Shown here: in pieces, positions 15,387 through 23,753 of the stretch
Layout of the letters: each line of letters opens with the position of its first letter
How positions within the stretch are numbered: position 1 is the stretch's first letter
DNA from: Psychrobacter sp. UBA6766
GTDB lineage: Bacteria > Pseudomonadota > Gammaproteobacteria > Pseudomonadales > Moraxellaceae
Assembly: GCF_002453355.1 (NCBI RefSeq)
Contig: NZ_DKGQ01000035.1
Location: 1 to 48,615, forward strand
Length of the DNA stretch: 48,615 nt
Reading direction: 5' to 3'
Program-made: the position numbers and the translations under genes
Notes under the pieces: model-generated
What the model was told of the DNA's origin: nothing
Seen by the model: only the letters and a program-made list of their open reading frames with translations
Database searches by the model: none

Positions 15387-17882
15387 CTATTGACAGACAA
15401 GCGGGCCGATGAGTGGAATCTCATCACCTTGTTTAGAATAATCAAAGCTCACTGTACAAATGTCATCTGAGGGGGTGGTGACCTCCAGTGTATTGTATTC
15501 ATCAAGGGTGTCTAAGTACACCTCACCATCAAAGCCAACCACAGTCGATGGTACCTCTTTATTGGTGACTTGGCGAACCTGACTGCCAAGGGGCAGCGGC
15601 TGATTGTCGCTATTAGTTAAGATAATAGATGCTGAACGAACGGGCGTGATGTCAAAATTAACCAGCGTGCCGGCGCGGTCGGTAGGGGTCACATCAAGGC
15701 TGACTTTGTTGATACGTAAATCAGCGGGAAGCTCTAAGGGGTTGATGCCAACTTTATTATTCTGATAGGCGTTTAGCGGTGATATCAATAGCAAACCGCG
15801 GCTATTGGTGGTTCCTATCAGATTGTTTTGTAGCAAAACGGGCACATCAGCAACGCCACTTGTAGATACGACAGCAAAGCCATTGTTGATTTGGCGAGCA
15901 GCAAACAGCCCGCCCCCCATCTTAACCAGCGCCCCTGTTGCGCTGACGTAGCTAGAATAACGACTGTCGCTGGCAATGATTCCTGCCTGCGCCTGACCAT
16001 AGCGCCCAAGGTAATTAACCTCAGCAAGACCGCTGGTACTGTTACTTCTATTCTCGCTGCCATCTTTATTTTCACTGCCATCTAGGCTTTGCCGAGCTTG
16101 CGCTCGCCAGCCAATGCCGCCACCACTTGGCGCTGATCGTGACACATCCGTTGCAAAAAAGGTCGTATCATCGGTATGCTGGATACTGCTGTTCAGCGAG
16201 ATATTGCGATCCAGCGACATAGAGGCGCTCAGAAAAACACTGTTATTATCAGAGTTACTAAAATCGTGATTGTAGTTGGCACTCACATTTAACCGGCGAC
16301 CAAAGGACTTTGACCAATACGCACTGGCGAACCGCTCAGGCTCTTTTTCTGCTTGTGTGACCTGATTATAACTGACTCCAAATCGACCAAAATCCTGCGT
16401 ACTATAACCGGTTGAGATCCGCTCACTATGCCGTGCAAGTGTAGAGCCGTATTGTGATCCCACATCGCGGTAGTTATCGCTTGCACCTGTCGTACCCAAA
16501 CCAATATTAAAGCGGCTGTTATTCCATGAGTAATCAGCGCTGTATTGTGTGCCAATCTCATCGTCACTTTTACTTGCTGCCAATGAAGCAAATAAAATAC
16601 CGCCTGCATCGCCAAGAATCCATGTGCCGCCAACGCCCGCGTTGGTCAGACCTTCTGTCAGCTCGGCATGAGTTTCCGCGCTAAAACGGTTACTGACCCC
16701 ATGACGCCAAGTACCACTTGCCACAAGCTTATCACCATAATCAAAAGAGCGGTTGCCATAATTTTGGCGAACCAATCCAAGCTCAAGCGACCAATCAGAC
16801 AGTCCCGGCTGTAATAACCGATGGGCATCGTATAAAGAAAAATTTAGCGTGGTGCTTTGACCTAAGGCATCGGTCACCACCAGTTGCGCCTTTCCTGCGC
16901 CACTAAAGCTTGGGGCGGTATTAAGCTCAAAAGGCCCTGCAGGGACCTCTCCGCTGTACTGTTTAAGACCGTTGACATAAAGCTCAACCGCTGAGGGCAA
17001 TGTGGCTGAACCAAAAAAAGTGGGTAGCGGCGTGGTGGAGCGATAAGGCTGCAAATCAAAATTGGTCCCAATTTGTAGACCGCCCAAACGCGTTGAACGC
17101 GTCCATGATAGCGCACCTGTGAGAATATCGCCTGCCCGAACCGTCATCAGCTTATCCGGAAATGATTGGCTCCAGCTGGTATCTAATCGTACGGTACGGC
17201 TATCCCAGTCGCCGCTACGACTATCACTATCGGCAGAACGATTGGCAGTAGTCAGCGCGGTGGAACTGAGCACGCCAAGCTTGTTAAACGTACGCAGTTC
17301 GGTATAAGCGCTCAGGCTTTTAGCGCTATTTTGCGTTTGAGTACCATAAAGGTTGTAATTTAACAATATGCCGGGCGACGCGGTCGGTATCGGACGCTTA
17401 TTGGTCCGTGTATTAAGAATAGTAGGGTCGATATTGAGTAAAGACAAAGGAGCGATAAGGCTCAGGGTTTGCTGCCGCGCGTTATAATCAATCTTAAGAT
17501 CGGGCAGGCTTTTGAGTAATATGGGTTCGGAGCTATCAGAAGCAATTATAAAACCCAGCTGTTGCAAGATAGCAGGACTTGCCCAAAGCTCATCGTCACG
17601 AAAATAAAAGTGCACCAAGTCCTTATGAGCGCCATTGAGTGTGACGTCTAAATACAGATCTAAGCCCGCGTCATCAACGTTAAGAGTATCGTGCTCTAGG
17701 TTGAGCTGGGAGAAGGCCGCATCTTCAATATTTTCAGAAGCGGTCTCTGTAGGAACAATAGTTGCGGGAGTTACTTCATTGAGTTCTACCGCGTGGCTGA
17801 TAGAGACCGCCACGCATGGTAGAAAGACGGCTTTAGCGAGTAGACGCGTCCATAGTGACGTTCGGGGTCGTCTGAGTGCCAT
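15387..17882 (-). CDS. Outer-membrane usher of an archaic chaperone-usher pilus, CsuD-like
   Basis: An 831-residue usher that threads pilus subunits across the outer membrane. It has a signal peptide (LLAKAVFLPCVAVSISHA), an N-terminal chaperone-binding domain, a long beta-barrel with alternating aromatic strands, a plug region around LPTFFGSATLPSAVELYVNG and C-terminal domains ending near ICTVSFDYSKQGDEIPL. The ATG at 17882 lies inside the chaperone gene, giving a 50-base overlap. No other in-frame ATG precedes the signal peptide, and AAGG lies 9 bases upstream, so the overlap appears real. It is third in the operon. Confidence 0.92.
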   Translation of the reverse strand: MALRRPRTSLWTRLLAKAVFLPCVAVSISHAVELNEVTPATIVPTETASENIEDAAFSQLNLEHDTLNVDDAGLDLYLDVTLNGAHKDLVHFYFRDDELWASPAILQQLGFIIASDSSEPILLKSLPDLKIDYNARQQTLSLIAPLSLLNIDPTILNTRTNKRPIPTASPGILLNYNLYGTQTQNSAKSLSAYTELRTFNKLGVLSSTALTTANRSADSDSRSGDWDSRTVRLDTSWSQSFPDKLMTVRAGDILTGALSWTRSTRLGGLQIGTNFDLQPYRSTTPLPTFFGSATLPSAVELYVNGLKQYSGEVPAGPFELNTAPSFSGAGKAQLVVTDALGQSTTLNFSLYDAHRLLQPGLSDWSLELGLVRQNYGNRSFDYGDKLVASGTWRHGVSNRFSAETHAELTEGLTNAGVGGTWILGDAGGILFASLAASKSDDEIGTQYSADYSWNNSRFNIGLGTTGASDNYRDVGSQYGSTLARHSERISTGYSTQDFGRFGVSYNQVTQAEKEPERFASAYWSKSFGRRLNVSANYNHDFSNSDNNSVFLSASMSLDRNISLNSSIQHTDDTTFFATDVSRSAPSGGGIGWRAQARQSLDGSENKDGSENRSNSTSGLAEVNYLGRYGQAQAGIIASDSRYSSYVSATGALVKMGGGLFAARQINNGFAVVSTSGVADVPVLLQNNLIGTTNSRGLLLISPLNAYQNNKVGINPLELPADLRINKVSLDVTPTDRAGTLVNFDITPVRSASIILTNSDNQPLPLGSQVRQVTNKEVPSTVVGFDGEVYLDTLDEYNTLEVTTPSDDICTVSFDYSKQGDEIPLIGPLVCQ

Positions 17883-18603
17883 TCATCATAACCTTGAATG
17901 TTCCCCCAGCCGTGAGCGCGGAGGGTGGTACTTTCAGTGTCCAGTTCATGGTAGCTCCGGGCAATACATAACCCAATAGCCCCGGATTGATATCCGTACT
18001 ATTGCCCGACTTATCAGTAAAGCTCAGCCCAGCCAACTGAGCATGACCATTACCGCTATTACTAACGCGAAGCTTTAGCTCATTACCATTTGGTTGTAAC
18101 TGGGCGTGCCACTGCAATTGTGGACTGGTTTTAGTTACCCCAACCGGCTGAACAAATACCGGAAGCGAGTAGCTGAGCGCAAACTGTAATCCTGTCTTTT
18201 GATCCGCCGACTTGATCGGTAGCTCATTGACCATCACCCGATAAGCGGCCTCAACCGCGCCTGCGCCTTGCGGCGGCGCTTTGGCTCGGATGATTCGGAT
18301 CAGCTGTTTGTCATTGGGATTAAGCTGAATCATCGGTGGACTGGCAAGCAGTGAGCGCGATGGGGTCAGCTTGTCGCCTGACGCATCCTGTGACCACTCA
18401 AACACGCGAACTTGCGCCTGAACCTTATCGTTACCGGAATTACTCAGAGTGAGACCACTGGCGTTCTCGCGCGCCTGCAGGCTTAAGGAGATAGGAGAGA
18501 CCTGAAGTCCGCTTGCCATTACCGCAGATGAGCTAAGCGAAATCGCGCCTGCTAACAGCGCGCGATTTGCTAAACTTAGAGGACGTAATTGAAAATTAAT
18601 CAT
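17833..18603 (-). CDS. Periplasmic pilus chaperone, CsuC-like
   Basis: A 256-residue PapD-like chaperone of the archaic type. After a signal peptide (LAGAISLSSSAVMA) it has the first immunoglobulin-like domain with the conserved stretch around IQLNPNDKQLIRIIRAK and the alternating hydrophobic strand used for donor-strand complementation. A second domain follows, ending with APSALTAGG-like repeats and NVTMDASTR. It holds subunits in the periplasm and delivers them to the usher. Its start lies 5 bases after the pilin stop, and its 3' end overlaps the usher start by 50 bases, which implies translational coupling. Confidence 0.9.
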   Translation of the reverse strand: MINFQLRPLSLANRALLAGAISLSSSAVMASGLQVSPISLSLQARENASGLTLSNSGNDKVQAQVRVFEWSQDASGDKLTPSRSLLASPPMIQLNPNDKQLIRIIRAKAPPQGAGAVEAAYRVMVNELPIKSADQKTGLQFALSYSLPVFVQPVGVTKTSPQLQWHAQLQPNGNELKLRVSNSGNGHAQLAGLSFTDKSGNSTDINPGLLGYVLPGATMNWTLKVPPSALTAGGTFKVMMNGTQTTPNVTMDASTR

Positions 18604-18608
18604 AAGGA

Positions 18609-19121
18609 TTAATAAGCTACGGAAACATTAATAGTATCAGAATAAGTATCAGGTTTAACATCGGCGGTATCAGTTACTGTCGCGTAGATGGTAGTGTCGA
18701 TAGCGGTAGCATAATTTTTTGCTGCTGCAAGGGTAACAGCATTGTCACCGCTACCCCACACAGTACCAGCTGCTGAACCAGAAGTGAGCCTATATTTAAC
18801 TTCTTGTTTGCTTACTCCTCCTGTCATAACTCCTGTACCATCAATGCTTGCTGATGACGGTGTTAGACTGATTACTGGAACAGCGCCTTCAGAGCAGTTC
18901 AAAGTAAGCGTGGCTGTTTTCGTTGCCTCTTCAGATGCAAGACCTGCTTTAACGGCATCTAAAGTGATATCGCCGGCAGTTTTAATGTTACAAACAGATT
19001 GAACTTCAACACTAACTTGAAATTCACCAGTAACAGGGTTCTCTGCAGCATTCGCAGTCATAGCAGCGAATCCACCAAGAATAAGCAAAGTTGCAGTTAA
19101 TAAAGATTTTTGGATGTTCAT
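18609..19121 (-). CDS. Major pilin of spore-coat-U family, CsuA/B-like
   Basis: A 170-residue secreted subunit. The signal peptide LLTATLLILGGFAAMTANAA is followed by a single spore-coat-U domain, with one cysteine near the start (VCNIKTAG) and one in the middle (TLNCSEGA), presumably forming a disulfide, and a C-terminal DTINVSVAY strand. It is the first gene of the operon and the only small subunit, so it is probably the shaft pilin. Acinetobacter csu loci carry additional minor subunit genes before the chaperone; here there are none. A GGAGAG site precedes the ATG. Confidence 0.88.
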   Translation of the reverse strand: MNIQKSLLTATLLILGGFAAMTANAAENPVTGEFQVSVEVQSVCNIKTAGDITLDAVKAGLASEEATKTATLTLNCSEGAVPVISLTPSSASIDGTGVMTGGVSKQEVKYRLTSGSAAGTVWGSGDNAVTLAAAKNYATAIDTTIYATVTDTADVKPDTYSDTINVSVAY

Positions 19122-19896
19122 AATAACTCTCCAGTGAGTATAAATGTCTTAGTATGTCTGTGAAACATAGCAAAATATCAAATTAAAGATGGGCTTATAT
19201 CTTGCTAAATGGTAGAAATCACGTTTGTGCAAAAGCTTCAGTCTACGGTCATGTGTTAATAACCTGTGACTAGACTATCTATTTCTTTACGGAATTTTAA
19301 CCCTTTATCGGAAATATCGACCTTCTGTCTTATTTGTTTGTTTATTGTAATATACCTTTTATGTAATTGCACGCTAAATAATTGATTAATATCAAATATT
19401 TGTAAATTAGTAAAATTTCAATTAAATGATTATTTACGGAAATATTGTTTATTGTTACAGCAACTATGTTGATATAATTTTATGTTTAAAAAAATCTACG
19501 GCACAGGAATGATGCTGATATCTTGCGTATGACATAAAGATTGAAATGATAGCGTAGGAAGGATTAGCAGATATAAAGTAAATAGGCGGCAATATAAATA
19601 GCTGAAATATAGTGGTGTTTACAGACTGGCTAAGACTTGGCAGAGTGGGATTTAGAATCTGTAGTTATGTGTAGGATAAAAGCCACAGCTTTAATAGTGT
19701 GGCTAGAAATTGATGAGGAATCTTTTTTAGTAATAAATATTATTACTATAGCGTGTTGGTTGTCCTTGCCGTGACTTACCGTTTCATTTTGGCAAGCCAA
19801 CTTTTATAAATAAAGCTTACTAGCGCGATCCAATTAGCATAGAGAGCCGCACCAAACCGCGAGAATGGAATGTCTACATCATTGACGCTTCTATCA
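19122..19896. other. 775-base gene-poor AT-rich spacer upstream of the pilus operon
   Basis: No convincing gene lies between the pilin start and the stop codon of the molybdopterin oxidoreductase. The region is strongly AT-rich and must hold the pilus promoter, but I could not single out convincing -35/-10 boxes. One hairpin (19681-19704) is visible. The length is large for this gene-dense window and fits a heavily regulated surface-structure promoter. Confidence 0.6.
19681..19704 (-). terminator. Possible terminator downstream of the molybdopterin oxidoreductase
   Basis: AGCCACA (19681-19687) pairs with TGTGGCT (19698-19704) around a 10-base loop. Read on the minus strand it is followed by TTTATCC, a short T-tract. 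It lies about 190 bases beyond the oxidoreductase stop codon. Confidence 0.4.
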
Positions 19897-21663
19897 TTAA
19901 ATAGGCATCCTGTAGCCATAGAATTCATGATCTTCATTATAACCACCTTGACCTGAGCCGAGGTCAGAGAAGTCATGAACGAATTCAATGGCAGTAATCC
20001 ACTTGACCATTTTAAAACCAAGCTCGTTTTCACAGCGTAGTCGCAGCGGCGCGCCATGAAGAACGCTGAGTGGCTCGTCATTCATATCGAGGGCTAGGAT
20101 AGTCAGTTCGTGCTTCATATTCTCCATTTTATGGCAATCGTAGTAAATTCCGCCTTCAGCCCCCTCAGCGAGAGAATAGAAGACAGCGTAACGCGCCTCC
20201 GGCGTCGGACGAACCAAATCGAGAATATGGCGCGTCGGCACTCCAGTCCATTTAGCGACACCGCTCCAACCCTGAATACAGAAATGGGTGGTAATCTGCT
20301 CCTGCTGCGGCATCGCCCGTAACTCAGCCAGTGAGAATTCGGCTGGCATTTCAACCAATCCGTCAATGCGCAACCGATAGTCGGCGAAGTCATTTGCCAG
20401 AAGATCTTCAAACTCTTTTGAGTCAGGCATTGTACCGTTGGGCCATAAGAAGGGCGAAATGTCTTTTTCAGTCAATTCACTTTTTGGATCGAGCCTCTCC
20501 ATCCAGCCTTTGAGCGGACCGATCATGAAGGCGCCGATTTTCTGAACCAGTCTCGCATGACGAATGGTAAAAGGTGTCGCGGCGGCCCACAATATGCCTG
20601 TTAAGATGATAAGCGGGACGAACACCATAAAGCCGCTCCACGAATCATCATTGACGCCAGCCCACATCATATTCAGATTGTCCCGTGCTCCCGTGATGAA
20701 TACTAATGTCACGTGCGCTAGAATGAAAAACAGAAACCACCAAAGTGCTAAAAAGTGAATTGAGCGCGCTCGTTGGCGATTAAAGACTCGCCCGAACCAA
20801 CCAAGATGGTTTGACAATGCAGGGCTTTGCATGAATCCAGTAAACACCGAAATGGGCGCTACCACGAAGACGGTGATGAAGTAGGTGAGCTGCTGCAAGC
20901 TATTATATTTGGTCCAGCTTCTATCCGTTGGAAAGTCGAGCGATAAATACTGCACGGCGATCGATACCGCGTTTGGAAAAACCTCCCACGTCGTTGGAAC
21001 AACCCTCTGCCACTGACCGGTGTAAAATAGTAGACCGTAAACCACAATACCGTTTAGCAACCAGAGTGTATTGACCGAAAAGTGCCACCAACGCGCCAGT
21101 CCGACTGAATGGCGAACACCAGGGAGACCAAGCCAGCCTGGAATAGTCACTGAGTCATCTTTGGATGTCCAGATACGTCCTTTTGGTACTGATTTTTGAA
21201 AGCGAAACCATTCGGTACCGGGCGTGCTGTCGCGGTGCCAGTAGAGTCTTGGATGATCAGCCAAAATTTGAATACCAGACCGAATAATAAACACCATAAA
21301 CAGTAGGTTTAGAAAGTGGCCGATGCGCATCCAAAGTGGAAACTCCGTTTCTAAGTCCACCGCAGAGGCAGGCGCACCTGGATAATTTTGGATAAACATC
21401 TGAACGCTTGGTAGTTCACGAAGCCATTGAGCGGTTGCTATGCCAGCAACCAATAGCACAAATATGATTGGTAGCGCCCAAAGAACACTGTACCACTTCT
21501 TGTTAAAGCGGATTAGCGGTATGATTCCATTTTGCGGCGGTGTCCAATCGTTCAGGAGTAGCTGGTCATTGCCAGGAGCAATTTTTGTTTCAAGTGGATC
21601 ACGAATCGAAGGGGCGTCATGTTTATTGACAGCAGTATGAGCGTTTTGATTAGTCTTATTCAT
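19897..21663 (-). CDS. Membrane-bound cytochrome b561-like/molybdopterin (sulfite-oxidase type) oxidoreductase fusion
   Basis: A 588-residue two-part protein. The first part (about residues 45-390) is a multi-pass cytochrome b561-like domain with helix-embedded histidines (MRIGHFLNLLF, RWWHFSVNT, SIHFLALWWFLFFILAHVTLVF). The second part (about 430-588) is an oxidoreductase molybdopterin-binding domain of the sulfite oxidase type, with the expected molybdenum-ligating cysteine C462 in THFCIQGWSG. No signal peptide is apparent before the first helix. The likely role is electron transfer between a substrate oxidised or reduced at the molybdenum centre and the quinone pool. The substrate cannot be read from the sequence. 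It stands alone, with no partner or cofactor-synthesis gene nearby. Confidence 0.82.
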   Translation of the reverse strand: MNKTNQNAHTAVNKHDAPSIRDPLETKIAPGNDQLLLNDWTPPQNGIIPLIRFNKKWYSVLWALPIIFVLLVAGIATAQWLRELPSVQMFIQNYPGAPASAVDLETEFPLWMRIGHFLNLLFMVFIIRSGIQILADHPRLYWHRDSTPGTEWFRFQKSVPKGRIWTSKDDSVTIPGWLGLPGVRHSVGLARWWHFSVNTLWLLNGIVVYGLLFYTGQWQRVVPTTWEVFPNAVSIAVQYLSLDFPTDRSWTKYNSLQQLTYFITVFVVAPISVFTGFMQSPALSNHLGWFGRVFNRQRARSIHFLALWWFLFFILAHVTLVFITGARDNLNMMWAGVNDDSWSGFMVFVPLIILTGILWAAATPFTIRHARLVQKIGAFMIGPLKGWMERLDPKSELTEKDISPFLWPNGTMPDSKEFEDLLANDFADYRLRIDGLVEMPAEFSLAELRAMPQQEQITTHFCIQGWSGVAKWTGVPTRHILDLVRPTPEARYAVFYSLAEGAEGGIYYDCHKMENMKHELTILALDMNDEPLSVLHGAPLRLRCENELGFKMVKWITAIEFVHDFSDLGSGQGGYNEDHEFYGYRMPI

Positions 21664-21844
21664 GAGACATCCATGTTTACAGATTAAAATCGTTTAGGTG
21701 GTATTAATGAGAGTTATATTATTTCGTTATATAGACACTTATGGGAGTAATCATCCCACCTCAGCGTTTAGCCCCATTATAGAATGATATAAAAAAGGAG
21801 TTGAAGAGATTCGAAAAGTCCTTTCTTATAAATCACTTTACTCT

Positions 21845-21878
21845 CAGTAATGATTAGTAGCCAGTAATGATTGCTAGC
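21845..21878. repeat. 17-bp imperfect tandem duplication
   Basis: CAGTAATGATTAGTAGC (21845-21861) is followed directly by CAGTAATGATTGCTAGC (21862-21878), 15 of 17 bases identical. It lies in the spacer upstream of the molybdopterin oxidoreductase. Confidence 0.8.
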
Positions 21879-22264
21879 GTGCCTCTATCTATCTTATATA
21901 ACATAAAAAACTGGCTATGTCAGGGCCATGGACGAATGCTCAATACGACTTACTTATCCTAATTTCTTATAAAGACCAATAAACACACGTCAACCACCAT
22001 TGCTTTGATCACTTCTATTTTCAAATTTTCTATCTATCTCTACAATTAAAACCATTCAATGTGATACGAGGAAAGTTGGACGGTACAGAGCGGAGAGTTA
22101 CAAAGATGAGCGAGGATGAAATTACTGTTAGCTGGTATCTGGGCTTATGCGCTTCCATGACTGACACCCCATGCACATTTAAAAATCGGTGTACATAGTA
22201 ATGTACTTTAGATGCATGGCTTAGGATAGATAAAGCAGGACAGTATAGAACATCAGATACAACA

Positions 22265-22286
22265 AAGCCCCTGATATCAGGGGCTT
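22265..22286 (-). terminator. Terminator of tRNA-Leu, perfect 22-base palindrome
   Basis: AAGCCCCTGA followed by TATCAGGGGCTT forms a perfect palindrome. Read on the minus strand it lies 35 bases after the CCA end of the tRNA and is followed by a T-rich stretch (TTGTTGT), so it probably ends the tRNA transcript. Confidence 0.7.
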
Positions 22287-22320
22287 GGGCGGCTCTATAG
22301 CATAGTATAGAACTAAGTAT

Positions 22321-22407
22321 TGGTACCAGTGGTCGGACTCGAACCGACACGCTTTTAAAGGCAACGGATTTTGAATCCGTCATGTCTACCAATTCCATCA
22401 CACTGGC
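22321..22407 (-). tRNA. tRNA-Leu, anticodon CAA, CCA end encoded
   Basis: An 87-base class II tRNA on the minus strand. The acceptor arms are GCCAGTG and CACTGGT, and the D-arm contains GAATTGGTAGA. The anticodon stem ACGGA/TCCGT has loop TTCAAAA, giving anticodon CAA. A long variable arm follows, then the T-arm GTCGG-TTCGAGT-CCGAC, discriminator A and an encoded CCA. It reads UUG leucine codons. The first acceptor pair is G1-U72 instead of G-C, which is unusual. It has its own promoter at 22482-22509 and terminator at 22265-22286. Confidence 0.95.
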
Positions 22408-22481
22408 ATGTTAGGGGATAAAGTCTTTACTGCTAGACAATATCGAATTGGGCTACAGGGTTAACTCTGTATAGGCTGCGT

Positions 22482-22509
22482 ATTATAGCAGCCTAAATGT
22501 AGCCGTCAA
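22482..22509 (-). promoter_or_regulatory. Sigma-70 promoter of tRNA-Leu
   Basis: On the minus strand a TTGACG -35 box (22504-22509) is separated by 16 bases from a perfect TATAAT -10 box (22482-22487). A GC-rich discriminator (ACGCAGCC) follows, as expected for stringently controlled stable RNA. It lies about 75 bases upstream of the tRNA 5' end. Confidence 0.85.
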
Positions 22510-22544
22510 GAATTATTTATTATATTTGCGATAAAAAGTCATTT

Positions 22545-23318
22545 TTAACCAACGAAGGCACGTTCAACGGCATAATCTGCTTGAACACCCATACGCGGAG
22601 AAACAGTAAGACCAAAGTCATCTAAAATCGCCGACACTTCAGCGTTAAACGGCATGCTTCCACAAATCATGACACGGTCATCGTCTTTGTTCATTGGCGG
22701 CAGACCAATATCTTCAAAGAACTTGCCAGATTTCATCAAGTCAGTGATGCGACCGGTATTTCTAAACTCTTCGCGCGTGACGGTAGGGTAGTAAATGAAT
22801 TTTTTACGGAACTCTTCACCAAAGATTTCATCATTTGGCAGCCCTTCTTCGAACATCTCACGATAAGCCAAATCTTTGACCTGTCGCACACCATGTACCA
22901 AGATAATTTTGTCAAAACGCTCATAGACTTCAGGATCACGTGACAATGCCAAAAATGGCGCAAGCCCTGTACCCGTTGACAGCATATATAAATGTTTGCC
23001 CGGTAATAAGTCGTCCAGAACTAAGGTACCTGTTGGTTTTTTACTGACCAATAACTCATCGCCAACTTTGATATGCTGCAAGCGCGAGGTTAGGGGACCA
23101 TCTTGGACTTTAATAGAGAAAAATTCTAAATGCTCCTCATAGTTGGGGCTGGCAATCGAGTAAGCGCGCAATAGCGGTCTACCATCGACAACGATACCAA
23201 TCATCGCAAACTCGCCATTACGGAAGCGTAAGCCATCGTCACGCGTGGTTTTGATGCTAAATAGAGAGTCATTCCAATGATGAACCTCAGTGACCGTTTC
23301 GGTGCGGAGTTTTGACAT
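22545..23318 (-). CDS. fpr: Ferredoxin/flavodoxin-NADP+ reductase
   Basis: A 257-residue flavoenzyme that moves electrons between NADPH and ferredoxin or flavodoxin, important in iron-sulfur and oxidative-stress metabolism. The FAD-binding motif RAYSIASP lies at about residues 51-58. The NADP-binding GTGLAPF segment is at about 116-122, and the C-terminal ERAFVG ending is typical of bacterial Fpr, where the final residues stack near the flavin. The length fits the family. It is a single gene with a 435-base upstream region. Confidence 0.92.
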   Translation of the reverse strand: MSKLRTETVTEVHHWNDSLFSIKTTRDDGLRFRNGEFAMIGIVVDGRPLLRAYSIASPNYEEHLEFFSIKVQDGPLTSRLQHIKVGDELLVSKKPTGTLVLDDLLPGKHLYMLSTGTGLAPFLALSRDPEVYERFDKIILVHGVRQVKDLAYREMFEEGLPNDEIFGEEFRKKFIYYPTVTREEFRNTGRITDLMKSGKFFEDIGLPPMNKDDDRVMICGSMPFNAEVSAILDDFGLTVSPRMGVQADYAVERAFVG

Positions 23319-23753
23319 AAAGCCCTCGTTAGTAAGTGGTAATGTGTAGTCGCCAATTAAAATATTTTTGGGATAAAAACATTAATGGATTTCACGTTAT
23401 ACAAAATTTATAAAATAAAGCGTTTGTTCAGGCAGTCAAGCAAATGTCACTAGCAAAAACCATTATTTTAACATTATTATCAGGTTTTTTAAGGCGTCAG
23501 ATTCTATCAAAAAACGGCTCTGCTTATAACCGTAAATGTTGACGCCGTACTTTATGAATGCAGGTTTGTGAGTACTGCTATATGAATGCAAGCCATTCTC
23601 AATAAATTTCTCGCTCATCATAACAAACTTTAAAATAAAAATCCGCCTAGCCGTCCGTCTCTACCATGATAAAATGGAATATCGTTAGCGAATAATTTTC
23701 TATCATTGGTGCGTGCCATTATTATCAGCCATTTATTTTTTGGGATTTGAATT
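23319..23753. other. 435-base divergent spacer between fpr and trmO
   Basis: No gene is visible. For fpr on the minus strand a TTGACT hexamer (23434-23439) lies 16 bases from TATTTT (23412-23417), a weak promoter candidate. TrmO on the plus strand has GGGA 11 bases before its ATG. TATGAATGCA occurs twice about 27 bases apart (around 23550 and 23581). Nothing else stands out. Confidence 0.4.

Larger units (their letters stand above)
21664..22320. other. 657-base spacer between the oxidoreductase and tRNA-Leu
   Basis: No convincing protein gene is present. It contains a 17-bp tandem duplication (21845-21878) and the tRNA terminator palindrome (22265-22286). It must also hold the minus-strand promoter of the oxidoreductase, which I could not place with confidence. 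A minus-strand open frame reaching 22401 merely runs through the tRNA gene. Confidence 0.6.

Noticed and set aside
19776..20081. Minus-strand open frame of 101 codons at the 3' end of the molybdopterin oxidoreductase
   Set aside because: Most of it overlaps the conserved molybdopterin domain in another frame, and no ribosome binding site or family pattern is seen.
22030..22401. Minus-strand open frame of 123 codons covering the tRNA region
   Set aside because: It begins inside the tRNA-Leu gene and crosses its terminator; the peptide is a by-product of the tRNA sequence and low stop density.
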